Assembly (NCBI GenBank): GCA_964538505.1 | Contig: CAZIDY010000013.1 | Span: 1-64,000, forward strand | Origin: Zeimonas sp964538505 | GTDB lineage: Bacteria > Pseudomonadota > Gammaproteobacteria > Burkholderiales > Burkholderiaceae_E | Length of the DNA stretch: 64,000 bases | Direction: 5' to 3' | Part shown: one piece after another, positions 53,466 to 61,685 of the stretch | How the letters are laid out: every line of letters begins with the position of its first letter | Position numbering within the stretch: position 1 is the stretch's first letter | The notes under the pieces: model-generated | Seen by the model: only the letters and a program-made list of their open reading frames with translations | Databases searched by the model: none | What the model was told of the DNA's origin: nothing | Translations under genes and position numbers: made by a program

Positions 53466-54266
53466 ATGGCCTTCCTTCTGATCGACATCGGCAACACGTT
53501 CCTGAAATGGGGAACGTATTCGCGCGGCGCGCCCGGCGCGCGTGCGCTCGCGCAGGACATGGGCATCGCCTCGGGCCGCGTGCTGCTCGAGGAGATCCCG
53601 ATGGTCAAGAAGGAGTGGCAGCGCCAGCCCCTGCCCGACGCCGTCGTGATCTCGAACGTCGCCGGAACGGGCATCGTGAACCCGGTGCTGCGCGCGCTGG
53701 AGATCTGGCCCGACGCTCCGGAGGCGCACTGGATCGTCTCGCGCGCCGAACAGTGCGGCGTGAAGAACGGCTACCTGAACCCGGCTGCGCTCGGCTGCGA
53801 TCGCTGGGCGGCGATGATCGGCGCGCATGCGCTGGTCGGCGAACGCGCGGCGCTGGTCGTCGTCTGCGGCACCGCCACGACGATGGACCTGCTCACCGCG
53901 GACGGGCATTTCGTCGGCGGCGGAATCATGCCGGGTCTCGGCCTGATGGTGCGCGCACTGCACCAGAACACCGCAACGCTGCCCGACGCGCAGGGCGACT
54001 ACGTCGACTATCCACGCCAGACTGTGGACGCGATCGCGTCGGGCTGCGCGCACGCTCAGGCGGGCGCTGTCGAGCGGCTGTACTTCCTGCACAAGCGCCA
54101 CCACCCCGACCTGCGCTGCATCCTGTCGGGCGGTGCAGCGCGCTCGCTGGGCCCTCGCCTGACGATCGACTTCACCTACCACGAGCATCTCGTGCTCGAG
54201 GGGCTGTACCAGATCGCGCAGTCGGTGACGCCGCCTGCGGGTGCGAACGGCGGCCCGCAGGCATAG
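53466..54266 (+). CDS. coaX: type III pantothenate kinase
   Basis: First step of coenzyme A synthesis. A 266-residue ASKHA-fold kinase: phosphate 1 motif LLIDIGNTFLKWG (about residue 5), phosphate 2 VVCGTATTMDLL (about 132), and the metal and pantothenate region GGGIMPGLGLMVRALHQNTA (about 150). The C-terminal segment is LSGGAARSL. It follows fumA by 21 bases and is probably co-transcribed. Confidence 0.92.
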   Translation: MAFLLIDIGNTFLKWGTYSRGAPGARALAQDMGIASGRVLLEEIPMVKKEWQRQPLPDAVVISNVAGTGIVNPVLRALEIWPDAPEAHWIVSRAEQCGVKNGYLNPAALGCDRWAAMIGAHALVGERAALVVVCGTATTMDLLTADGHFVGGGIMPGLGLMVRALHQNTATLPDAQGDYVDYPRQTVDAIASGCAHAQAGAVERLYFLHKRHHPDLRCILSGGAARSLGPRLTIDFTYHEHLVLEGLYQIAQSVTPPAGANGGPQA

Positions 54267-54305
54267 CAGGGCACTCGCCCCAGGTTCCCGGCCGGCGGGC
54301 TGACG

Positions 54306-55142
54306 CTACCGCGGCGAACGGGCGACTGCGTCGGTTGCGGAGAGCGCGGCGCGCAGCCGGTACCAGAGCGCGCCGACGCCCTCGTGCGCGGCGAGCCAGT
54401 TGACGTTCACACCCTGCGCACTCGGCAGCCATCCGAAGACACTGGCCGGGTTCGGCGTGCCCAGATAGCCGTGCGGCACGGCGACCGGCTGCAGGCCGGC
54501 ACGCGCGAAGGCGCCGAGCGCACGCGGCATGTGATAAGCATGCGTGACGAGCAGTACGCGCTGATGCCCGGCAGACAGCAGCAGCCTGGCCGATTCGCGC
54601 GCATTGCCCTCGGTGTCGCGCGCGCGGTCCTCGACCCAGCGCACGGGCGTGGCGAGACGCTGCTCGAGCATGCGCTGCATCAACACCGCTTCGGCTTTCC
54701 GCTCCGGCTCGGCCGCGCCGCCGGTCACCAGCACCGGAAGCCCGGTGACCCCGGCGACCCACGCGCCATGCAGCGTGCGTTCGATCGTGCGCGGATTCGG
54801 TCGTTCGGGATCGGGCTGCTCACGCGGGTCCACGCGCGCGCCGCCCCCGAGAATGACGATCGCGGTCGGCGCGTCGGCACGCGCGAGCAGTGCGCGCAGC
54901 GCCTTCTCGTCGGGCGCCGCACCGGCGCCGCGCTCGACGAAGCCGATCAGCCACTGCCCGACGACCTGCGACGACAGCAGCAGCGCGAGCACGAGCCCGA
55001 TCGACGCGAGGACGCGCCCCGCCCGCGGGCGGCGCGCCGACCACGCGAGCCCGATCGCGATCAGCAGCAGCGGCGCCGCCGGCGGCAGTAACAGGTACTC
55101 GACGCCGCGCCGGGCGGCGATCGCGAGATCAGCCGGCGACAT
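54306..55142 (-). CDS. YdcF/ElyC-family DUF218 membrane protein
   Basis: A 278-residue protein with two N-terminal membrane helices (LLLPPAAPLLLIAIGLAWSA and GRVLASIGLVLALLLSSQVV) and a DUF218 Rossmann-like domain: AIVILGGGARVDP (about 94), VLVTGGAAEPERKAEAVLM, EDRARDTEGNARESARLL and VLLVTHAYHMPRALGAFARA (about 198). E. coli ElyC of this family affects envelope and peptidoglycan precursor metabolism at low temperature. The exact activity is unknown. Convergent with coaX. Confidence 0.87.
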   Translation of the reverse strand: MSPADLAIAARRGVEYLLLPPAAPLLLIAIGLAWSARRPRAGRVLASIGLVLALLLSSQVVGQWLIGFVERGAGAAPDEKALRALLARADAPTAIVILGGGARVDPREQPDPERPNPRTIERTLHGAWVAGVTGLPVLVTGGAAEPERKAEAVLMQRMLEQRLATPVRWVEDRARDTEGNARESARLLLSAGHQRVLLVTHAYHMPRALGAFARAGLQPVAVPHGYLGTPNPASVFGWLPSAQGVNVNWLAAHEGVGALWYRLRAALSATDAVARSPR

Positions 55143-55212
55143 CGCCTGCGTGATCAGGCCGGCACGTCAGCGCGAGACATCCGCCAGCCGGTGCATCCGG
55201 GGAGCCGATGCA

Positions 55213-57129
55213 TCAGGCCGCCGCGCCCACCGCCTGCCGTACCTGGTCCAGCGCGCCGGGATCCTCAATCGTCGTCAGGTCGCCCGGATCGCGGCGCTCG
55301 CACAGCGCCTGGATCGAGCGGCGCAGCACCTTGCCCGAGCGGGTCTTCGGCAGCATCGAGACGAAGTGCACGCGGTTCGGGCGGGCGATCGCACCGAGCC
55401 GCTTGTCGACGACGGCCATCAGCTCGCCCTCGAGCGCCATCCGCTCCTTCTCTGCGGCAGCCTTCGACGGATCCTTCAGCACGACGAAGGCAGTGGCGAC
55501 CTGCCCCTTCACCGCGTCGGCAACGCCGACCACCGCGCACTCGGCGACCGCCGCGTGGCTCGACAGTGTTTCCTCGATCTCGCGTGTGCCGAGCCGGTGT
55601 CCGGCGACGTTGATCACGTCATCGGTGCGCCCGAGGATGAAGTAGTAACCGTCGTCGTCGCGGATGCCCCAGTCGAAGGTCGAGTACGCCAGCCGGCCGG
55701 GAACCGTCGAGAAGTAGGTCTGCACGAAGCGCTCGTCGTTGCGCCAGACGGTCTGCATGCAGCCGGGCGGCAGCGGCGGGATCACCGCAACGACGCCCTT
55801 TTCGTTGGTGCCGACCTCCTCGCCGGTGCGCTCGTCGAGCAGCCGCAGGTCGTAGCCGAACATCGCCATGCCCGGCGAGCCGAAGCGAGGCTCGGTCTTC
55901 TCGATGCCGTGCGCAACCGCGAGGATCGGCCAGCCGGTCTCGGTCTGCCAGTAGTTGTCGATGACCGGCTTGTTGATCGCCGCCGAGATCCAGCATGCCG
56001 TGGGCTCGTCGAGCGGCTCGCCGGCGAGGAACAGCGTGCGCAGCGACGACAGGTCGTACTTCGTGAGCCACGACGGATCCTGCTTCTTCAGCACGCGGAT
56101 CGCCGTGGGGGCGGAGAACATCACCGTCACGCCGTGCTTCTCGACCAGGCGCCACAGGATGCCGGCGTCGGGGCGCAGCGGCGTTCCCTCGTAGAGGATC
56201 GTCGCCATGCCGGCGATCAGCGGGCCATAGACGATGTACGAGTGGCCGACGACCCAGCCGATGTCGCTGGTGGAGAAGTAGGTCTCGCCGGGATTGCCGC
56301 AGAAGATGTACTTCATCGATGCGGCGAGCGCGACCGCGTGGCCGCCAACGTCGCGCTGCACGCCCTTGGGCGTGCCGGTGGTGCCCGACGTGTACAGCGT
56401 GTAGCTCACCTCGTTCGATTCGAGCCACTCGATCGGCACCTCGTCGTCGAGATGTTTTTCGCGCAGCGTGGCGTAGTCCTCGTCGCGCCCGGGCACGCGC
56501 TCGAAGGCCGCGAGGCCGCGATCGACGATCAGCACCTTCTCGGGTGCACGGCTCGCGCGCTTCAGCGCCTCGTCGAGCAGCGGCTTGTACTCGATGACCT
56601 TGCCGCCGCGCGAGCCGGCATCGGCGCTCACGATGAGCGCCGGCTCGGCATCGTCGATGCGGCTGGCGAGACTGTGCGATGCGAAGCCGCCGAAGACCAC
56701 CGAGTGGATCGCGCCGATGCGCGCGCAGGCGAGCATCGCGAACACCGCTTCCGGAATCATCGGCATGTAGATGATCACGCGATCGCCGCGGCCGACGCCG
56801 AGCGAACGCATCACCGCCGCCATCCGCACCACCTCGCGATGCAGCTCGGCGAAGGTGTAGACGCGCGAGACCTCGACTTCGGTGGATTCGTAGATCAGCG
56901 CGGGCTGGTCGGCGCGCTCGGCCAGGTGACGATCGACCGCGTTGTGGCAGAGATTCGTACGACCGCCGACGAACCATCGCGTGAACGGCGGACGCGAATA
57001 GTCGAGCACCTGCACGAAGGGTTCTTTCCAGTCGATCAGCTGCGCCTGCTCGCCCCAGAACGACTCGCGCTCGCGGATCGATCGCTCGTGAACGTCCTTC
57101 AACGAGAGCCCTGCGTCGGATGCAGCCAT
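55213..57129 (-). CDS. prpE: propionyl-CoA synthetase
   Basis: AMP-forming acyl-CoA synthetase, 638 residues, close to acs but of the PrpE type: LYTSGTTGTPKGVQRDVGGH (about 249-268), VIDNYWQTETGWPILAVAHG (about 378), YSTFDWGIRDDDGYYFILGR, and the acetylation Lys motif PKTRSGKVLRRSIQAL (about 595). The missing second Gly-rich insertion and the VQRD motif favour propionate. It would feed the methylcitrate cycle; no prpB, C or D is present here. Confidence 0.9.
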   Translation of the reverse strand: MAASDAGLSLKDVHERSIRERESFWGEQAQLIDWKEPFVQVLDYSRPPFTRWFVGGRTNLCHNAVDRHLAERADQPALIYESTEVEVSRVYTFAELHREVVRMAAVMRSLGVGRGDRVIIYMPMIPEAVFAMLACARIGAIHSVVFGGFASHSLASRIDDAEPALIVSADAGSRGGKVIEYKPLLDEALKRASRAPEKVLIVDRGLAAFERVPGRDEDYATLREKHLDDEVPIEWLESNEVSYTLYTSGTTGTPKGVQRDVGGHAVALAASMKYIFCGNPGETYFSTSDIGWVVGHSYIVYGPLIAGMATILYEGTPLRPDAGILWRLVEKHGVTVMFSAPTAIRVLKKQDPSWLTKYDLSSLRTLFLAGEPLDEPTACWISAAINKPVIDNYWQTETGWPILAVAHGIEKTEPRFGSPGMAMFGYDLRLLDERTGEEVGTNEKGVVAVIPPLPPGCMQTVWRNDERFVQTYFSTVPGRLAYSTFDWGIRDDDGYYFILGRTDDVINVAGHRLGTREIEETLSSHAAVAECAVVGVADAVKGQVATAFVVLKDPSKAAAEKERMALEGELMAVVDKRLGAIARPNRVHFVSMLPKTRSGKVLRRSIQALCERRDPGDLTTIEDPGALDQVRQAVGAAA

Positions 57130-57225
57130 CGGATCCTCCTCCAGAACGGTATCCGGGTCATTCTACGTCCGTGTTCGCGACCGTCGGCTTTGACAGCACT
57201 GCCCCTCTTCTCTACGCTGCCGCGC

Positions 57226-57993
57226 ATGCGAGCGACCCGATCCGCCGCTGCGGCCTTCTTCGTCACGGCTGTCTTCGTTGCGTGCCTGCCCGGCATCGCG
57301 TCGGATGCGCGGGCAACGACGCCGGCGCTCGAGCCCGTCGCCGATCACGCGAGCGCCGGCCACCAGTTGGTGCTGCATTCACTGACGCTGATCGGCGTGC
57401 GCTACCGCTTCGGCGGCGAGTCGCCCGAAACGGGTCTCGACTGCAGCGGACTCGTCCGGCATGTGTTCCGCGAAGTGCTCGATTTCGCGCTCCCCCGCCG
57501 CTCGGAAGAAATGAGCCGCGCCGGCACACCAGTTCCGGTCGACCGGCTGCAACCCGGCGACCTCGTCTTCTTCAACACGCTCAAGCGCGCGTTCTCGCAC
57601 GTGGGCATCTACATCGGCGGCAACCGCTTCGTGCATGCGCCGTCCTCGGGCGGATACGTGCGGGTCGAGTCGATCGGCACGAAGTACTGGAAGCGTCGCT
57701 TCAATGGCGCGCGCCGGCTCGCACCCGAAGGCACCGCCGTTGCGCTGCCGGCGGTGCACGAGACGATCGATGCGGAGCGGCCGTCGGGGTCGACGGCCCC
57801 GCGACCAACGACGATTACGGCATCGCAACCGGCGGTGGCGCGCGAAGCGGTGGCGCGGCCGGGGGCAGCGCGCGAGGCGGTGGCGCGGCCGGGAGCAGCG
57901 CGCGAGGCGGTGGCGCGGGCGGGAGCAGCGCGCGAGGCGGTCGCACCGGGTGCAGGCGTCCGCTCGCTGCTCGATACGATCTACGCGTACTGA
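57226..57993 (+). CDS. NlpC/P60-family peptidoglycan hydrolase with C-terminal repeats
   Basis: A 255-residue secreted endopeptidase that cleaves peptidoglycan stem peptides. A signal peptide is followed by a single NlpC/P60 domain: catalytic Cys in TGLDCSGLVRHVFREVL (about 68), His in FSHVGIYIGGNRFVHAPSSG (about 124) and a second polar residue downstream. The last 50 residues are a decapeptide repeat (REAVARPGAA) about four times over, encoded by 30-bp units. The ATG at 57226 is chosen for the signal peptide; the long frame upstream is antisense to prpE. Confidence 0.88.
   Translation: MRATRSAAAAFFVTAVFVACLPGIASDARATTPALEPVADHASAGHQLVLHSLTLIGVRYRFGGESPETGLDCSGLVRHVFREVLDFALPRRSEEMSRAGTPVPVDRLQPGDLVFFNTLKRAFSHVGIYIGGNRFVHAPSSGGYVRVESIGTKYWKRRFNGARRLAPEGTAVALPAVHETIDAERPSGSTAPRPTTITASQPAVAREAVARPGAAREAVARPGAAREAVARAGAAREAVAPGAGVRSLLDTIYAY
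57841..57960 (+). repeat. four 30-bp tandem repeats inside the NlpC/P60 gene
   Basis: Units start at 57841, 57871, 57901 and 57931; the unit begins CGCGAAGCGGTGGCGCGGCC and later copies differ at a few bases, with the last copy the most diverged. Being a multiple of three, changes in copy number keep the frame and only lengthen the REAVARPGAA tail. Confidence 0.8.
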
Positions 57994-58245
57994 CGCCCGC
58001 ACCCTGGCGCCAACCCGGTGAAACCGATCGCTTGATCGATTGATCTCCCTCGAGCAGCCGAAATGCACGTTTTTCGGCACATTCCCACCGGCTCGAGCCC
58101 AGCACGACTGGGAATGCACGTTTCTCGGCACTTCCGGCCCACGCGACAGCCGACATGGGTGAAAAGTGCCGCATTTCGAGCGTTTCGAGGAGCGTCTCGC
58201 ACGCCTCAACGCCTGCCGACGCGAAGCGAGCGGTAGCGCGTACGC
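57994..58245. other. non-coding spacer with dispersed repeats
   Basis: No gene found. AATGCACGTTT(T/C)TCGGCAC appears at 58062-58080 and again at 58113-58131. The first copy is part of a hairpin (GCCGAAA, 58058-58064, against TTTCGGC, 58072-58078). A related inverted fragment (AAGTGCCGCATTTCG) lies near 58157. These look like a dispersed non-coding repeat rather than a promoter. Confidence 0.5.
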
Positions 58246-58357
58246 GGGCTGGTGCGGTCTCGGACTGGCGCGGTCTCGGACTGGCGCGTTCGCGGGCTGG
58301 CGCGTACGCGGACTGGCGCGGTCTCGGACTGGCGCGTGCGCGGGCTGGCGCGTTCGC
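58246..58357. repeat. seven tandem copies of a 16-bp unit
   Basis: Units such as GGACTGGCGCGGTCTC and GGGCTGGCGCGTTCGC follow without gaps at 58246, 58262, 58278, 58294, 58310, 58326 and 58342, with a degenerate eighth copy before them. Sixteen is not a multiple of three, so the open frames through it are artefacts. It ends 113 bases before the iron-binding protein gene. Unit variants alternate at fixed positions, which suggests higher-order duplication. Confidence 0.85.
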
Positions 58358-58470
58358 TGACGTACAGCAACTTCTCCGAATTGCGAACCTTTCTCGTTTC
58401 GATTACTGTTGCCGGTTCGCACTGCCCCGCCCTGCGGCGCGCGACGCAACCTCGAAACCGGAAGGCCCCC

Positions 58471-59511
58471 ATGATTCGAAACCGCCTCTACGCGCTGGCT
58501 GCCTGCGCGCTGCTCGCCGTCGCTCCGTCGACGTTCGCGCAGGAAAAGGTGCTGAACCTGTACTCGGCACGCCATTACGCGACCGACCAGCAGCTGTTCG
58601 ATGCGTTCACGAAGCAGACCGGCATCCGCATCCAGCGGATCGAAGCCGGCGACGAGGCGCTGCTCGAGCGGCTGCGCAACGAGGGGACCAACAGCCCGGC
58701 CGACGTCCTGCTGCTCGCCGACGCCGCGCGCCTGTGGAAGGCGCAGATCGAGGGGCTGTTCCAGCCGGTGCAGTCCGCCAAGCTGGAGCAGCGCATCCCG
58801 GCGAAGCTCCGCGGCAAGGACGACGGAAACGGCAGCGAATGGTTCGGCTTCTCGCAGCGGGCGCGGATCATCGTCTACAACAAGGACACCGTCGACCCGA
58901 ACCTGGTGCAGAACTACGAAGACCTGTCGCGGCCCGAGCTCAAGGGCAAGGTCTGCACGCGCTCGGGCGCGCATCCGTACATGCTGTCGCTGATCGGCGC
59001 GGTATCCGAGCACAACGGCAAGGAGAAAGCGGAGGAATGGGCCAGGGGCGTCGTCGCGAACTTTGCGCGCAAGCCGCGCGGTGGCGACACCGACCAGATC
59101 CGCGCGGTGGCATCGGGCGAGTGTGGCGTGGCGCTCACGAACAGCTACTACCTCGCACGGCTGATGCGCTCCGACAAGCCCGAAGACCGAGACGTCGTCG
59201 CGAAGGTGCGCGCCGTCTGGCCGAACCAGCAGAGCTACGGCACGCACGTAAACGTCTCGGGCGCAGGCGTCGCGAAACACGCGCCGCATCGCGACGCCGC
59301 GGTGCGTTTCCTCGAGTTCCTCGCCAGCGACGAGGCGCAGCGTCACTTCGTCGAAGCGAACAACGAGTGGCCGGTCGTTGCGTCGGTGAAGCAGTCGAAC
59401 CCGGCGCTCGAGGCGCTGGGCGAGTTCAAGGCCGACCCGCTGCCGGTCGCTTCGATCGGCCGCGCGCAGGTGACGGCGGCGAGGATCATCGACCGCGTCG
59501 GCTGGCGCTGA
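58471..59511 (+). CDS. iron(III) ABC transporter substrate-binding protein
   Basis: A 346-residue periplasmic ferric-binding protein of the FbpA/FutA family: signal peptide (MIRNRLYALAACALLAVAPS, cleavage after TFAQ), LNLYSARHYATDQQLFDAFT with a Tyr ligand (about 30-49), IRIQRIEAGDEALLERL, and the iron-site Tyr pair in LTNSYYLARLMR (about 225). No permease or ATPase gene is present beside it, so the rest of the transporter is elsewhere. No Fur box was recognised. GGAAGG precedes the ATG. Confidence 0.92.
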   Translation: MIRNRLYALAACALLAVAPSTFAQEKVLNLYSARHYATDQQLFDAFTKQTGIRIQRIEAGDEALLERLRNEGTNSPADVLLLADAARLWKAQIEGLFQPVQSAKLEQRIPAKLRGKDDGNGSEWFGFSQRARIIVYNKDTVDPNLVQNYEDLSRPELKGKVCTRSGAHPYMLSLIGAVSEHNGKEKAEEWARGVVANFARKPRGGDTDQIRAVASGECGVALTNSYYLARLMRSDKPEDRDVVAKVRAVWPNQQSYGTHVNVSGAGVAKHAPHRDAAVRFLEFLASDEAQRHFVEANNEWPVVASVKQSNPALEALGEFKADPLPVASIGRAQVTAARIIDRVGWR

Positions 59512-59521
59512 GGGAGGCCGG

Positions 59522-59578
59522 AAAAAAACCGGGGTCAGACCACGGTTACGACGTAACCGTGGTCTGACCCCAATTTTT
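59522..59578. terminator. 41-base near-perfect palindrome acting as a two-way terminator
   Basis: GGGGTCAGACCACGGTTACG (59531-59550), one base A, then its exact complement (59552-59571). An A run (59522-59528) precedes it and AATTTTT follows, so both DNA strands show a hairpin plus U-run. It lies between the convergent iron-binding protein and ridA genes. Its halves match the two separate arms that flank the toxin-antitoxin relic at 33.7-34.3 kb. Confidence 0.85.
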
Positions 59579-59583
59579 GCCAT

Positions 59584-59970
59584 TCAACGCCCGGCGAGCG
59601 CTGCAACGACCTCGATCTCGACGCGATACGCCGGTGCGGCGAGCTTCGCCTCGATCGTCGCCCGCGCCGGCGTGTGCCCCTGCGGCACCCACGCATCCCA
59701 CACCGCGTTCATCGCAGCAAAGTCGGCGATCTCGGCGAGATAGACGTTCGCCTGCAGGATGCGCGTCCGGTGGCTGCCGGCTTCCACCAGCAGGCGATCG
59801 ATCGCGGCGAGCACCTGCTGCGTCTGCCCGGAGACGTCGAGCGAGACGTCTTCGGCGACCTGCCCCGCCAGGTAGACGACACCGCCATGGCAGACCGCCT
59901 GCGACATGCGCGGGCCGACCTGCAGGCGAACGATATCCGGATTTGCGCCGGCGCTCTGGCTTGCACTCAT
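59584..59970 (-). CDS. RidA-family enamine/imine deaminase
   Basis: A 128-residue YjgF/RidA family protein: AVCHGGVVYLAGQVAEDVSL (about 25-44), GQTQQVLAAIDRLLVEAGSH (about 50) and the C-terminal Arg-Glu motif ARATIEAKLAAPAYRVEIEV (about 102-121). RidA proteins hydrolyse reactive enamines from PLP enzymes such as threonine dehydratase. The start ATG overlaps the hydrolase stop by 4 bases; both form an operon. Confidence 0.88.
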   Translation of the reverse strand: MSASQSAGANPDIVRLQVGPRMSQAVCHGGVVYLAGQVAEDVSLDVSGQTQQVLAAIDRLLVEAGSHRTRILQANVYLAEIADFAAMNAVWDAWVPQGHTPARATIEAKLAAPAYRVEIEVVAALAGR

Positions 59971-60830
59971 CGACGGCCCTCGTCGAGGAAGCGCTCGACG
60001 GCGTCGATCTGCTCGTCGGCAATGATCGTCGGCGCATGCCCGACCTTGTCGAAGACGACCTCGCGCGCCTTCGGCCCACGCCGCGTCATCTCGGCCGCCG
60101 TCGCTGCACTGAGCAGGTCGGACTCGGCGCCGCGGATCACCAATGTGGGAACGCGGATCGCATCGTAGGCCGGCCACAGGTCGGGCGGCTCGAACTGGTT
60201 GCCCTTGAACGGAACCGCGATGGCCGGATCGTAGTGAAAGCCCCACTGGCTGCCACGCGGCACGAGGTAATGGCGCACGAGCAACTCGAACTGCTCGTCG
60301 TCGTGCAGTCCGAAACTCGCCATGCGCTCGCGCATCGACGCGACGGCCGCCGCGCGCGTGTCGAACACCGGATCGTCGCCGACGTAATCGGCAATGCGCT
60401 CGCGCCCGGTCTTCTCGAGGACCGGCCCGATGTCATTGAGCACGAGGCGATCGATCGGATTGCCCGGCAGCGACGCGATCATCATTCCCATCAGGCCGCC
60501 CATCGACGTACCGACCCACGTGAGCCGCTCGACGTCCAGGCGTGCAATCAGCGTTACGCAATCGGCGATGTACTGCGGCAGCACGTAGAGCGACGGATCG
60601 GGCGCGCGATCGGATCGACCGCGTCCGATCATGTCGGGACAGATGACCCGCCAGTTCGCCGACAGTCGATCGGCAAGCGCATCAAAGTCGCGACCGTTGC
60701 GCGTGAGGCCATGCACGCAGATCACGGTGGGCGCCGACGCGCCCGCGCGCGACGGCCACTCGTAATACGCGAGCTTGTGCAGCCCGCGCACGCTGGCGCA
60801 GGTGACGGTTCGCAACTGCGGCTCGTTCAT
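59967..60830 (-). CDS. alpha/beta hydrolase
   Basis: A 287-residue serine hydrolase: oxyanion segment VICVHGLTRNGRDF (about 36), nucleophile in LTWVGTSMGGLMGMMIAS (about 103-120), Asp in VIRGAESDLLSA (about 235) and His in VFDKVGHAPTIIAD (about 260). The substrate is unknown; an ester or lactone is likely. It forms a two-gene operon with the RidA-type gene and is divergent from 3-hydroxybutyrate dehydrogenase. Confidence 0.88.
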   Translation of the reverse strand: MNEPQLRTVTCASVRGLHKLAYYEWPSRAGASAPTVICVHGLTRNGRDFDALADRLSANWRVICPDMIGRGRSDRAPDPSLYVLPQYIADCVTLIARLDVERLTWVGTSMGGLMGMMIASLPGNPIDRLVLNDIGPVLEKTGRERIADYVGDDPVFDTRAAAVASMRERMASFGLHDDEQFELLVRHYLVPRGSQWGFHYDPAIAVPFKGNQFEPPDLWPAYDAIRVPTLVIRGAESDLLSAATAAEMTRRGPKAREVVFDKVGHAPTIIADEQIDAVERFLDEGRR

Positions 60831-60902
60831 CGACGCGGCACTCCTCGACGTTGGGTTCTTTCAACTCGATAAACTAGGCGGACGATTGTACAGGGAGACA
60901 TC

Positions 60903-61685
60903 ATGCTCGAAGGCAAGCTCGCACTCGTCACCGGCTCTACCAGCGGCATCGGCCTGGGCATCGCCCGGACGCTCGCCGCAAAGGGCGCGCGCATCGTGCT
61001 CAATGGTTTCGGAGACCCGGCCGAGATCGAACGGCTGCGCTCGAAGCTCGCCACCGATGCAGGCGTCGACGTCGACTACGAAGGCGCCGATCTTTCGAAG
61101 CCCGACGAGATCGAGGCGATGTTCTCGCACATCGACGCGCGCCACGGCGGCGTCGACATCCTGGTGAACAACGCCGGGATCCAGTACGTCGCGCCGGTCG
61201 AGCGTTTCCCGATCGATCGCTGGGACGCGGTGATCGCATTGAACCTGTCGGCGGCCTTCCACGCGATGCGCATCGCATTGCCCGCGATGAAGCAGCGCAA
61301 CTGGGGCCGCATCGTCAACATCGCCTCGGCGCACGGGCTCGTCGCCTCCGTCGAGAAGTCCGCGTACGTCGCGGCCAAGCACGGGCTGGTGGGCCTCACC
61401 AAGGTGGTGGCGCTCGAGACGGCCTCCACCGGCATCACCTGCAACGCGATCTGCCCGGGCTGGGTGCTCACCCCGCTCGTTGCGAAGCAGATCGAGGCAC
61501 GCGCCGAAGCGAGCGGCCGTACCGTCGAGGAAGAGCAGCGCGCACTCGTGCTCGAGAAGCAGCCATCGGGTCACTTCGTGACGCCGGAGCAGCTCGGCGA
61601 GCTCGCCGCGTTCCTGTGCTCGCCGGCGGCCGAACAGGTACGCGGTGCGGCCTGGTCGATCGACGGAGGCTGGACGGCGCAGTAG
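60903..61685 (+). CDS. 3-hydroxybutyrate dehydrogenase
   Basis: A 260-residue NAD-dependent short-chain dehydrogenase: TGSTSGIGLGIARTLAAKGA (about 9-28), NNAGIQYVAPVE (about 87), catalytic Ser in VNIASAHGLVASVEKSAYVA and Tyr-x3-Lys in YVAAKHG (about 152-158). HGLVASVEKSAYVAAKHGLV and CPGWVLTPLV match 3-hydroxybutyrate dehydrogenases, which oxidise 3-hydroxybutyrate to acetoacetate in PHB turnover. CAGGGAGACATC precedes the ATG. Its 3' end overlaps the comEC frame. Confidence 0.9.
   Translation: MLEGKLALVTGSTSGIGLGIARTLAAKGARIVLNGFGDPAEIERLRSKLATDAGVDVDYEGADLSKPDEIEAMFSHIDARHGGVDILVNNAGIQYVAPVERFPIDRWDAVIALNLSAAFHAMRIALPAMKQRNWGRIVNIASAHGLVASVEKSAYVAAKHGLVGLTKVVALETASTGITCNAICPGWVLTPLVAKQIEARAEASGRTVEEEQRALVLEKQPSGHFVTPEQLGELAAFLCSPAAEQVRGAAWSIDGGWTAQ

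Noticed and set aside
58370..58470. A Fur box before the iron-binding protein gene
   Set aside because: No acceptable match to the GATAATGATAATCATTATC pattern was found by eye.
58206..58472. Repetitive open frames through the 16-bp array
   Set aside because: The unit length is not a multiple of three, so every frame is open by composition; no start context.
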